Positions 36,969-44,593 of a stretch of DNA of 64,000 nt are shown piece after piece. The translations under genes were made by a program, and so were the position numbers. Below the pieces are notes generated by a model that saw only the letters and a list, made by a program, of their open reading frames with translations, had not been told where the DNA came from and ran no database searches. Every line of letters begins with the position of its first letter. Positions within the stretch are counted from its first letter, which is position 1. Location of the stretch: contig NZ_FOCX01000001.1 of assembly GCF_900110215.1 (NCBI RefSeq), positions 310,148 to 374,147 of the forward strand. Reading direction: 5' to 3'. This DNA comes from Halorientalis persicus. Lineage in GTDB: Archaea; Halobacteriota; Halobacteria; Halobacteriales; Haloarculaceae.

Positions 36969-37748
36969 TCAGCCCGTCTCGTCGATCTCGTCGACCCAAT
37001 CCGGTCGCTCGACGGTCACGTCACCGAGTCGTTCGATCCGGAACGTCTGGTTCAGGTAGCCGCTCTCCAGTTCTATGCGGAGCGCAGCGTCGTAGACGAC
37101 ACCGTCGGAGCCGACCAGTACTTCGCCGCTGGCGTCGGTGACGGTCTCGCTGATCCGGCTCCGGTCAGCCTCGACCAGTTCGAACCGTGCGAGTCTCCGC
37201 CCGTCACGCTCGACGGTGCCCGCGGCGGTGTAGTTCCCGCTGCGGAGGATACCGCCGAGACTCTCGCCCCCGCCGAGCATCTCGGGTTCGTGACGTGCCT
37301 CGAACGACCCTTCGAACGGGGCGCGTCGGGTCGTCGTCTCGCCGTCCGCCACGGCGTCGAGGTACTGCGTGCCGTCCGCGACGAAGATCCGGTTGGTCTC
37401 GCTGGTGGCGTCGAAGACGAACAGCCGACGCTCGTCGGTCAGGCTGCTCCGGGTACGCTGGGTCACCGTCAGTGACTCCTCGCCGGCCTGCTGTTCGAGC
37501 GTCTGTGTGAACGCGTGGTCGGTCGTGGCGAGTCGCTGGTCGGTCGCCGCGACCAGCGCGCTCGCGTTCTCGATACCGGTCGATGCGTTGCCAGCCGGGG
37601 ACGTGGCGCTGCCATCTGCCACCGGTGATCCCGGTGCGTCCGTGCCGTTCCCTGCCGGGTCGGTGCCGGATCCACCGGGTGAACCGCTACAGCCGGCCAG
37701 CACCACCAGCAGTCCCACTGCCACGAGAGCGAGTCGGTCCGTTCGCAT
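36969..37748 (-). CDS. Haloarchaeal lipoprotein (DUF7537-like)
   Basis: A 259-residue exported lipoprotein with MRTDRLALVAVGLLVVLAGC signal and lipidated Cys20, then a Gly/Ser/Thr linker. The domain opens IENASALVAATDQRLATTDH, similar to the two lipoproteins near 13-15 kb, and ends VERPDWVDEIDETG. Beta-rich core, probably LolA-like, by layout only. I recall the family as DUF7537. Convergent with herA. Confidence 0.75.
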   Translation of the reverse strand: MRTDRLALVAVGLLVVLAGCSGSPGGSGTDPAGNGTDAPGSPVADGSATSPAGNASTGIENASALVAATDQRLATTDHAFTQTLEQQAGEESLTVTQRTRSSLTDERRLFVFDATSETNRIFVADGTQYLDAVADGETTTRRAPFEGSFEARHEPEMLGGGESLGGILRSGNYTAAGTVERDGRRLARFELVEADRSRISETVTDASGEVLVGSDGVVYDAALRIELESGYLNQTFRIERLGDVTVERPDWVDEIDETG

Positions 37749-37853
37749 GCCGGCGGTTTCGGACGAGGGTGACTTAATCACGGGGACTCTATCGTCGCGG
37801 CCAACGCCGCCACAGCCGCTACACCTTTGTCGCGTGCCATGTTACCTTCGATC

Positions 37854-38276
37854 ATGGGAAAGCGCATCCTGGTGCCCGTCGACGGCTCCGAGCAGTCCCG
37901 GGAGGCCTGTGACTTCGCCATGCGGGAGCATCCGGAGGCGGAGTTCGTGCTGTTACACGTCATCAATCCGACCGAGGCGGGGTACAGCGCCGGCGCGTCG
38001 TTTCCGGCGGCCTCCGAGGAGTGGTACGAACACGCCAAGGAGGACGCTCAGGAGTTACTCGAAGAACTGGAGGCAGAGAACGAGGGGGCGACCGTCACGA
38101 CCGACACGGTCGTCGGCAAGCCCGCCCGCGCCATCGTCGAGTACGCCGCGGAACACGACGTCGACCGGATCGTGATGGGCAGTCACGGCCGCTCGGGGGT
38201 CACCCGCATCCTGCTGGGCAGCGTCGCCGAGAACGTCGTCCGGAACGCGACCGTCCCGGTGACCGTCGCACGGTGA
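37854..38276 (+). CDS. Universal stress protein (UspA family)
   Basis: A 140-residue single-domain Usp. The N-terminal RILVPVDGSEQSREACDFA strand and the ATP-binding motif MGSHGRSGVTRILLGSVAEN (Gx2Gx9G(S/T)) are both intact, so it should be of the nucleotide-binding type. The ATG of MGKRIL is chosen over an upstream ATG at 37839 that adds five residues. Role: stress survival, unspecified. Confidence 0.92.
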   Translation: MGKRILVPVDGSEQSREACDFAMREHPEAEFVLLHVINPTEAGYSAGASFPAASEEWYEHAKEDAQELLEELEAENEGATVTTDTVVGKPARAIVEYAAEHDVDRIVMGSHGRSGVTRILLGSVAENVVRNATVPVTVAR

Positions 38277-38322
38277 GCGCGAGCGACAGAAAGCACTTAC
38301 CCGGACCGGATGACCTCGGCCC

Positions 38323-38754
38323 ATGCGACGGCGTGCCCTCCTCGCCGCGGTCGGTGCCGGCTGTGTCGCGGTCGGTGGCTGTCTCGGTGACGGCAGCGAC
38401 ACACCGACCGACGGCGGTGACCCATCCGATACGACGGGTTCGGAATCAGCTCCCGCGAGCGACACTGACATCGAGATCTCGAACGACACCGATACGACCA
38501 GATCGGTGACTGTGACTATCACTGACAGCGGTGAGACGATCTTCGAGGAGAGCGTAACGCTCGACGCCGGAGAGATGCGGCGGCTCGATCCCGGACCGGT
38601 CCCGAAGGGCACAGGGTACGAACTGATGGCCGAGACAGAGACCGGGCGTCGAGACACTCTTCCCTTCGGCGTCGACGACTACGATGTTCGGGAGGGATCG
38701 AACCTCCTCGTCTGGATCAGCCAGGAGGGACTCGAAACGGGAATGCAGGAGTAG
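38323..38754 (+). CDS. Small exported lipoprotein
   Basis: A 143-residue protein with signal MRRRALLAAVGAGCVAVGGC (Tat-like basic start, lipobox VGGC, Cys20). A Gly/Ser/Asp/Thr linker is followed by a beta-sandwich-like domain (DIEISNDTDTTRSVTVTIT, ESVTLDAGEMRRLDPGPVP). No family is recognised beyond a general haloarchaeal lipoprotein type. Confidence 0.65.
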   Translation: MRRRALLAAVGAGCVAVGGCLGDGSDTPTDGGDPSDTTGSESAPASDTDIEISNDTDTTRSVTVTITDSGETIFEESVTLDAGEMRRLDPGPVPKGTGYELMAETETGRRDTLPFGVDDYDVREGSNLLVWISQEGLETGMQE

Positions 38755-38769
38755 CGGTACTGCTGGCGG

Positions 38770-38928
38770 GCGAGCGTAGCAACCGCACGCTCGCGTGCCG
38801 GAGGCTCGCGAGCGCGCGGAACCGGCCCGAGTGACCACGCGCGCCGCAGGCGCGCACGGGATCGAGGGCCGATTTTTGTCCGAGCTTTTTGCCGCGAGTC
38901 GCGCTTCGCGCGACGAGCGTGCAAAAAG
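38770..38928. repeat. Cluster of palindromes between a lipoprotein gene and the KaiC-like gene
   Basis: Three stems in 160 bases. (1) GCGAGCGT 38770-38777 with ACGCTCGC 38787-38794. (2) GCGCGCC 38839-38845, GCA loop, GGCGCGC 38849-38855. (3) CTTTTTGC 38885-38892 with GCAAAAAG 38921-38928, enclosing GTCGCGC 38898-38904, TTC loop (GAA on the other strand), GCGCGAC 38908-38914. The third sits 4 bases past the KaiC-like stop and could end that leftward transcript. No gene is seen here. Confidence 0.7.
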
Positions 38929-38932
38929 GTCG

Positions 38933-40171
38933 TCAGAAAATGTTCGCCTGCTGGTACACCGAGATGCCTTCGCCGGTGATCTCGTAGGGTTTGGTCTCCC
39001 GGGAGTGGTTGGCGTTGCGGATCTTCTGGATCTCGACGGCCATGCGGGTCTCGCGGGTCTCCTGGCGGACGTACCGCAGGTGGAAGACGGCGTCGGTGAG
39101 GTACTCGATGATGCCGTGACGGGAGGCGTACTCGTGGGACTCGCTGGCCTCGGAGGTGAGCATCGTGGTGACGCCGGCCTTTTTGAGCGACCGGGTGAAG
39201 TCGAACACCTGGGTCCGACGCTTGGCCTGGTTGTCGTACATCATCTCCAGCAGGGACACCGAGTCCAGCACGAGGCGGTCGGCACCGAAGTCCTTGATGA
39301 GTTCGGGGAGTTCGGCCTGGATGTTCTGGAGGCTGTTGGCCATCTCGACCGGGTCGAGGTCGATGATGGCGAGGTTGTCTTCCGCCTCGTGTTCGGCGAA
39401 GTTCCAGTCGCGCTCGTCGGCGGTCGCCATGATCGCGTCGTGGCTCTGTTCGAGCGTGATGAAGACGGCCTTCTCGGTGTCGTCCTTTTCCAGACCGTGG
39501 TGGAGAAACTGGAGCCCGAAGGTGGTCTTCCCGGTCCCGGCCGACCCGATGGTGACGATGAGGTGGCGGCGCGGGATGCCACCCTGGATCATGTCGTCGA
39601 GGCCCTGAATCCCCACGTCGAGGCGGGGGATGTCCGACTCGAAGTCTTCGTCGTCGAACTCACTGCCGCCGCCACCGCCGCCACCGCCGCCGGCGGACCC
39701 GAACGCGGAGGCGAAGTCGTCGTCGAACAGTTCACCGTCGTCGCCGCCACCACCGCCACCGCCGCCGAACGGACTGCTCTCGTCGCTGCCGCCACCGCCG
39801 AACGGATCACTGCCCTCGCCGCCGCCACCGCCGAACGGGCTCTCACCGTCCGCGCTGTCGCTCTCGCTGCCACCGAAAGCGGCATCGTCGTCGCTCCCGC
39901 CGCCGAACGGGCTGTCGCCCTCGTCGGTGCGTCCGTCGTCGAAACCGCCGGCCGCGTCCTCGCCGTCGAACGGGCTATCGCTCTCGTCGCCGAACGGTGA
40001 CTCGTCGTCGCCGTCCTCGCTACCGAACGCGTCGCCGGCGTCGTCGCCGAACGGAGCGTCATCGCCTGCGGAGTCACTGTCGTCGTGCCCGTCGTCAGCA
40101 ATCTCGCCCTCGTCGCCGTCGGCGTCTTCGTCACCGACGGCGCTCTCGAACCAGTCGTCGTCCTCGCTCAT
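38933..40171 (-). CDS. KaiC-domain (RecA-like) ATPase with Gly-rich acidic N-terminal tail
   Basis: A 412-residue protein. Residues 1-165 are low-complexity, acidic and Gly-rich, with repeated SPFGGG/SPFGDE units. The rest is a single KaiC/RadA-like ATPase: DIPRLDVGIQGLDDMIQGG, Walker A IGSAGTGKTTF (about 208-218), Walker B DRLVLDSVSLLEM, and RRTQVFDFTRSLKKAGVT. It ends QQANIF. Relatives include the archaellar ArlH and many signal-transduction KaiC-like proteins, but no archaellum genes are here. Function unknown; role in signalling inferred. Divergent from nadK. Confidence 0.85.
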   Translation of the reverse strand: MSEDDDWFESAVGDEDADGDEGEIADDGHDDSDSAGDDAPFGDDAGDAFGSEDGDDESPFGDESDSPFDGEDAAGGFDDGRTDEGDSPFGGGSDDDAAFGGSESDSADGESPFGGGGGEGSDPFGGGGSDESSPFGGGGGGGGDDGELFDDDFASAFGSAGGGGGGGGGSEFDDEDFESDIPRLDVGIQGLDDMIQGGIPRRHLIVTIGSAGTGKTTFGLQFLHHGLEKDDTEKAVFITLEQSHDAIMATADERDWNFAEHEAEDNLAIIDLDPVEMANSLQNIQAELPELIKDFGADRLVLDSVSLLEMMYDNQAKRRTQVFDFTRSLKKAGVTTMLTSEASESHEYASRHGIIEYLTDAVFHLRYVRQETRETRMAVEIQKIRNANHSRETKPYEITGEGISVYQQANIF

Positions 40172-40286
40172 GCGTGGCTCACTGACGGCCGGGTGGCCAT
40201 ACCCGACCCTGGGTATGCTGCGTGATTAATGTTGCCCGGGCCTCACGTCCCGATACGCCGTTCCCGGGCGGAGCGGGTCCGCCCGG

Positions 40287-40292
40287 TTTATA
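40287..40292 (+). promoter_or_regulatory. TATA box of nadK
   Basis: TTTATA within CCCGGTTTATACTGG, 27-32 bases before the ATG at 40319, as expected for a leaderless transcript. It also excludes the in-frame upstream start at 40229. Confidence 0.6.
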
Positions 40293-40318
40293 CTGGCCGG
40301 GTGCCAATCCCGAGACGG

Positions 40319-41149
40319 ATGAACGTCGGCATCGTCGCTCAGCGGGACAATCCCCGCGCCGCCGCGCTGGCCAACGAGATCCGGACACACCTCGACGACG
40401 CGGGCGTACCGACAGTCGTCGACGAGACCACCGCCGCGCAACTCGGTCCCGACGCCGAGGGCGTCCCCGTCGACCAGATGGCCGGCCGTGACCTGGTGGT
40501 CAGCATCGGCGGCGACGGTACCTTCCTCTTTGCCGCCCGGGGCGCAGGGACGACGCCGATCATAGGCGTCAACCTCGGCGAAGTCGGCTTCCTGAACGCG
40601 GTCTCGCCCGACGTGGCCGTCGAGACGGTCGACGACGTGGTCCGGCGGCTCCGCGAGGACGGCCGGGCCGACACCCGGTCGATGCACCGGCTCCGGGCCC
40701 GCGGCGACGGCTGGTCGCTCCCGCCGGCGATCAACGAAGTCGCAGTCCTCGGCCCACAGCGCGGGCACGGGCAAGGGGTCGATCTCGAAGTCACGGTCGA
40801 CGGGGCGACCTACACCGCGGGTCACGCCGACGGGGTGTTGATCGCGACGCCGACCGGCAGTACCGCGTACAATCTCAGCGAGGACGGGCCGCTCGTCCAC
40901 CCGGACGTGTCCGGGCTGATCGTCACGGAGATGGCCGGCGAGTCCGAGATGCCGCCGCTCGTGATCGACGACGAGAGTGAAATCGAAGTGACGGTCGAGA
41001 ACGCGAACCGGGCGGTCGTCGTCGGGGATGGACGGACGAGCGAGTCGGTGACGCCGCCAGCGACGGTCACGCTCACACGGGCCGAGAAGTCGGTCAGAGT
41101 GGCGGGACCGCCGCTCGATTTCTTCGCCGGACTCGGAAAACTCGACTGA
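40319..41149 (+). CDS. nadK: NAD kinase
   Basis: Phosphorylates NAD to NADP. The 276 residues carry GGDGT (64-68, in VVSIGGDGTFLFA), NLGEVGFLNAV, the INEVAV block (NE motif), and the glycine/threonine-rich TPTGSTAYNLSEDGPLVHP. Its ATG follows a TATA box by 27 bases. Downstream of the KaiC-like gene in divergent orientation. Complements nadABC in this window for NADP supply. Confidence 0.94.
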   Translation: MNVGIVAQRDNPRAAALANEIRTHLDDAGVPTVVDETTAAQLGPDAEGVPVDQMAGRDLVVSIGGDGTFLFAARGAGTTPIIGVNLGEVGFLNAVSPDVAVETVDDVVRRLREDGRADTRSMHRLRARGDGWSLPPAINEVAVLGPQRGHGQGVDLEVTVDGATYTAGHADGVLIATPTGSTAYNLSEDGPLVHPDVSGLIVTEMAGESEMPPLVIDDESEIEVTVENANRAVVVGDGRTSESVTPPATVTLTRAEKSVRVAGPPLDFFAGLGKLD

Positions 41150-41410
41150 TCACCGTTTGGCCGTGATGTACACCATCGGGGCCAGCACGAGCAGGGCGAT
41201 ACCGAGGAACTTCCAGTGAGTGGCTTCGAGCATACTCTGGGGTGTCAGCAGGAACAGGAGCCCGAATCCCAGGAACTGCATGGCGTAGACACGCTGGGAT
41301 TTCAGCGGCAGAGCTGCGAGGGCAGACAGGATAAAGATCGCCAGCAGCGCCTGCCCGACGTTGTACTGGAGCAAGAAATTGTCGACCACCTGCAGCGGTA
41401 GCGTGAGCAT
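41150..41410 (-). CDS. Small membrane protein
   Basis: An 86-residue protein with two or three hydrophobic segments and basic residues at loops (LKSQRVY, ITAKR at the end). No family is recognised. Its stop abuts the nadK stop. Probably transcribed with the small membrane gene 55 bases upstream. Confidence 0.6.
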   Translation of the reverse strand: MLTLPLQVVDNFLLQYNVGQALLAIFILSALAALPLKSQRVYAMQFLGFGLLFLLTPQSMLEATHWKFLGIALLVLAPMVYITAKR

Positions 41411-41465
41411 TCTTGGCTAGCACTGACCCTGTAGCGGCCTAAAAACTTCCGTTACGCGTCCGTCG

Positions 41466-41690
41466 TCACGTGGGGCCGGTCAGGTCCAGCGGACGGACCC
41501 AGACGTACCAGAGGATCAGGACGGCTCCGACGTAGCCCAGCACCCACACCAGACTGCCGAGCGTGTCGTAGCCGGCCGCTCCGAGCGCGTAGTTGGCCAG
41601 TCCGGGGAGGACGACGCCGGCGCTCAGTACCAGTGCGAACTTGGCCTTCTCGGACAGGCCCGTCGACGCCTCGGTCTCGTGGCCGCTCAT
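41466..41690 (-). CDS. Small membrane protein
   Basis: A 74-residue protein with a polar N-terminus (MSGHETEASTGLSEKAKF) and two hydrophobic segments. A TTG two codons upstream is a weaker start. Divergent from the HalX response regulator. Function unknown. Confidence 0.6.
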   Translation of the reverse strand: MSGHETEASTGLSEKAKFALVLSAGVVLPGLANYALGAAGYDTLGSLVWVLGYVGAVLILWYVWVRPLDLTGPT

Positions 41691-41792
41691 GTCCAAGTCC
41701 AGGGCCCCGACCGGCGTGAATGGTTTGGTTCGGCGGCGTCGGTGTCAGGGAGCGGGCAAAATTATTACCCGTCGCTCCGAAAGGAGCACAGT

Positions 41793-42371
41793 ATGGGGAA
41801 CGATTCGGCGGCGGCGACGGTCCTCGTCGTCGACGACGAGACGGAAGTCGCCGACGTGTACGCGCTCAAACTGGAGCGTGAGTACGACGTCCGGGTCGCC
41901 TACGGCGGGCAGGAAGCGCTCGAGAAGGCCGACGACGAGGTCGACGTGGTGTTGCTCGACCGCCGGATGCCAGACGTGTCGGGCGACGAGGTGCTCGCGG
42001 AACTCCGCGACCGCGGGGACGACTGCCGGGTCATCATGATCACCGCCGTCGATCCCGACTTCGACATCATCGAGATGCCCTTCGACGACTACCTCTGTAA
42101 ACCGGTCGAGAGTGCGGATCTCGTCGGCGCGGTCGAGCAACAACTCGCGGCCGACACCTACGACGACCGGCTGACCGAGTACTACGAGGTCACCTCGAAA
42201 CTGGCCCTGCTCGAGGCAGAAAAGACGCCACGGGAACTCGAGGAGAACGAGGACGTGGCGGCGTTGCGAGAACGGGCCGACCGACTCGAAGCCGAGATGA
42301 GCGAATCACTGTCCGATTTCGAGGACTTCGAGCTGGCCTTTCGCGAGATCGGCCGCCAACCCGGTCGGTAA
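41793..42371 (+). CDS. HalX-domain response regulator
   Basis: A 192-residue protein: a CheY-like receiver (about 9-120) with the phospho-acceptor Asp in VVLLDRRMPDVSG, acidic pocket VVDDE and the conserved Lys in YLCKPVE, then a coiled-coil HalX domain (EYYEVTSKLALLEAEKTP, with VAALRERADRLEAEMSES). HalX regulators are a haloarchaeal class without a recognised DNA-binding domain. An AAATTATTAC promoter-like run (41758-41767) and AAGGAG at 41780-41785 precede the ATG. No histidine kinase is adjacent. Confidence 0.92.
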   Translation: MGNDSAAATVLVVDDETEVADVYALKLEREYDVRVAYGGQEALEKADDEVDVVLLDRRMPDVSGDEVLAELRDRGDDCRVIMITAVDPDFDIIEMPFDDYLCKPVESADLVGAVEQQLAADTYDDRLTEYYEVTSKLALLEAEKTPRELEENEDVAALRERADRLEAEMSESLSDFEDFELAFREIGRQPGR

Positions 42372-42385
42372 CGCGATCAGAAGAC

Positions 42386-42475
42386 GCCGTGATGCCGCCT
42401 GAGGAACGGCATCGCGGCAAGCTGGCACGTGGTGCTTGCGGGACGGCTGTTGAGGGAGACGTGGGCGCGTCTCCC
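42386..42475. other. Hairpin-rich gap: candidate structured RNA or mobile-element remnant
   Basis: Three stems within 90 bases, in a 222-base gap between convergent genes. Stem 1 is 12 bp: GCCGTGATGCCG 42386-42397 with CGGCATCGCGGC 42407-42418 (one G-T). Stem 2 is short, GCAC/GTGC around 42425-42435. Stem 3 is GGGAGACG 42454-42461 with CGTCTCCC 42468-42475. It is followed by an AT-rich stretch (42523-42580) with TATTTAAG. No convincing gene is present. Confidence 0.45.
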
Positions 42476-42593
42476 GCCGGTGAGAATCGGAAGCGATGAA
42501 CCACCCACCCACCGGCAAACGATAATATTACCGCACCCCGGTTTAAATTTTACCCGGAAATGCTTGGGTATTTAAGTCAACGTCCGGCTCGGG

Positions 42594-42995
42594 TCAGGCG
42601 TCGGCGTCCCGCCGGCACACCAGCACGGATCGGTCGGCGTCCAGCAGGACGCTCTGGGTGACGCTCCCGAACAGGACCTTGCCCGTCGGGGACCGCTTGC
42701 GGCCGCCGATACAGATGAGGTCCACGTCGTCCTCGGCGGCGACATCGAGGATGGCGTCGGCCGGACTCCCGGAGCGTTCGTCGAGTGTCACCGAGTAGCC
42801 GGCGTCTTCGAGATGGGACTCGGCACGCCGAGCCGACTGTAGCTGCGTGATCGACGCACCCGAGGGGTTGTCGGTAAAGGAGTGGAGGACGGTGACGTGA
42901 ACGTCCTCGGAGCCGCCCGGCAGGTCCTCGACCGCCCGTGCCTGTCTGAGCGCTCGGTCGGTATCAGTGTCGATGGGCATCAGTATCTCGTACAT
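42594..42995 (-). CDS. Universal stress protein (UspA family)
   Basis: A 133-residue Usp-fold protein starting MYEILMPIDTD. The C-terminal IGGRKRSPTGKVLFGSVTQS keeps the Gx2Gx9G(S/T)-like spacing in altered form, so nucleotide binding is plausible but not certain. It is the second Usp in the window and divergent from the HxlR-type regulator. Confidence 0.88.
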   Translation of the reverse strand: MYEILMPIDTDTDRALRQARAVEDLPGGSEDVHVTVLHSFTDNPSGASITQLQSARRAESHLEDAGYSVTLDERSGSPADAILDVAAEDDVDLICIGGRKRSPTGKVLFGSVTQSVLLDADRSVLVCRRDADA

Positions 42996-43136
42996 ATCAT
43001 CTCCCTGGCCCGGCAGTGTGTTAAATCGAGGTGCAACGTATCAGATTCTGAGAACTGGGGGTACGACGGAGAATCACCAGTCGACCGGGCGTGCCGCCGT
43101 GTGGTTACTCACTACAACCAGGTGTCGGGACGTAAC

Positions 43137-43142
43137 TATATG
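43137..43142 (+). promoter_or_regulatory. TATA-like box for the HxlR-type regulator
   Basis: TATATG within AACTATATGACGG, 25-30 bases before the ATG at 43167, giving a leaderless transcript. Confidence 0.45.
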
Positions 43143-43166
43143 ACGGTGGCCGTTCTGCGTTGTGGT

Positions 43167-43535
43167 ATGAGCGACGACGATCCGATCGAGATCTGGTGTG
43201 CCGGCGAAGAGTGGTGTGCGGTGACCGCGACGGCTTCGCTGATCGGCAAGAAGTGGCACCCGGTCATCGTCGACCGGTTGCTCCAGGAGGGGCCGCTGGG
43301 ATTCAACGCGCTGAAGGACGCGGTCGACGGGGTGTCGAGCAAGGTACTGTCGGACAGCCTAGATGATCTCGAAGAGCGCGGCATCGTCACGCGCTCGGTG
43401 GTCAGCGAGAAACCGTTCCGTGTCGAGTACGCGCTGACCCAGCGCGGTGAAGAACTCGCACCGGTCATCGAGGCGATGCGCGAGTGGGGCCGTGACCACC
43501 TCGTGCCCGCGCCGGACGAGGGGTCGCCGGCCTGA
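43167..43535 (+). CDS. HxlR-family winged-helix transcriptional regulator
   Basis: A 122-residue HTH protein. CxxxxWC...IGKKWHPVIVDRLLQEG and GFNALKDAVDGVSSKVLSDS are the HxlR signature, followed by RVEYALTQRGEELAPVIEAM. Two cysteines in its N-terminal IEIWCAGEEWCAVTA could be redox-sensing, as in some HxlR members. The ATG at 43167 fits the TATA box; upstream in-frame codons are rejected. Target genes are unknown; the Usp gene diverges from it. Confidence 0.9.
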   Translation: MSDDDPIEIWCAGEEWCAVTATASLIGKKWHPVIVDRLLQEGPLGFNALKDAVDGVSSKVLSDSLDDLEERGIVTRSVVSEKPFRVEYALTQRGEELAPVIEAMREWGRDHLVPAPDEGSPA

Positions 43536-44054
43536 CTACTCTTCCGCCTCTTCGGCGACCAGTCGCCCGTTCCCGTCGGCTTCGAGCGTCTCGGTGACGG
43601 TCGTACTCTGTTCCAGGGTCTCGAGGCGGTCGGTCACGGTACAGACGCCGTCGCCGTCGCTACAGGGGGCGACGTACGCCAGTTCGCCGTCGTGGTACTC
43701 CGCGAGCGTGAACATCGGCAACACCAGAGCGACGTAACTCTCCTCGGTCATCTGCGAGGAGACCTGCCGCGTCTCGAAGAAGGAACTGATCGACCGATCC
43801 GTCTCCGCGGCCCAGTCGCGGAACTGTTCGACGCGGTCCAGCACGTTCTGGCCCGCGTCGGTGCGTGCGGCAGCCGTCGAGAGGCTGACCTGTCGTCCCC
43901 AGACGTCGAGATTGAACTCGTGGATCTGCCCGGTGTCCGCGAGTCGTTCGAGCCGTTCGATCACCGCTTCCTGGCGTCCGTGCCCGGCACGGGGTGTGAG
44001 TGATCGAACGTGGAGATCGACGGTGACCCTCTCCGCTGTAGTCTCAGTGGTCAT
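43536..44054 (-). CDS. Conserved haloarchaeal protein, possible HTH regulator
   Basis: A 172-residue soluble protein. The N-terminal VDLHVRSLTPRAGHGRQEAV and the RLERLADTGQIHEFNLDVWG block resemble a haloarchaeal protein group with a putative N-terminal HTH. A C-terminal segment has two cysteines (APCSDGDGVCTVTDRLETLE). No firm family name. Its stop abuts the HxlR gene stop. Divergent from the micro-protein at 44345. Confidence 0.55.
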   Translation of the reverse strand: MTTETTAERVTVDLHVRSLTPRAGHGRQEAVIERLERLADTGQIHEFNLDVWGRQVSLSTAAARTDAGQNVLDRVEQFRDWAAETDRSISSFFETRQVSSQMTEESYVALVLPMFTLAEYHDGELAYVAPCSDGDGVCTVTDRLETLEQSTTVTETLEADGNGRLVAEEAEE

Positions 44055-44130
44055 TGTACCCGGGTGTCCATACCAATCAATTTACTGAATGATAAAGATT
44101 TGGGCGCGTGAAACAAACGCACGACTCGAC

Positions 44131-44141
44131 CGGTATTACCG
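44131..44141. promoter_or_regulatory. Palindrome upstream of the 43536-44054 gene
   Basis: CGGTATTACCG is an 11-bp palindrome in the 290-base divergent gap (44055-44344), about 80 bases before the leftward start. Operator candidate by symmetry only. No gene is seen in the gap. Confidence 0.3.
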
Positions 44142-44344
44142 AGTTGCACTGCCGGATAATCACCGGCGGGCGGTCGTCCACTCGCGTCGTATCCGACGAC
44201 CGTTCTACCCCCGACCGCGACCCCCGCCCTCGGCTAGTATCGGAAGGTGAAACCCGACGGTTACGGTCCGTCATCGCCCCACCATGCAGTGTGGTAACGT
44301 TTAACAATACCTGAGTCCTACGTCTATCCGAAGGGAGAATCACG

Positions 44345-44512
44345 ATGGCACGAGCACCTGTCGACGACGCGGACGCCGAACGAGACGCGCCAGTAGCCGC
44401 CGGCCAGTACGTGGAACTGGACGCCGCCGAGGGCGTCGTCATCTACGACCGAGAGAACCACTGCGCCTGGCTCCAGTCCGACGGGGCGGTGTCGGTCACG
44501 GACCGACGATAA
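44345..44512 (+). CDS. Micro-protein (DUF7331-like)
   Basis: A 55-residue acidic protein. The C-terminal half reads YVELDAAEGVVIYDRENHC and then AWLQSDGAVSV, a pattern I recall from a haloarchaeal micro-protein family named DUF7331. A purine-rich GGGAGA 8-13 bases before the ATG could be a Shine-Dalgarno, and GTTTAACAATACC near 44299 a promoter. Function unknown. Confidence 0.6.
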   Translation: MARAPVDDADAERDAPVAAGQYVELDAAEGVVIYDRENHCAWLQSDGAVSVTDRR

Positions 44513-44593
44513 CGGCGTCCGGGGTCGAAGTGGGACCGTCCGCTCTCGCCCTCGTCTCGCACCTTTTTGCTCGCGGCCGACGACGGTGTGTCC

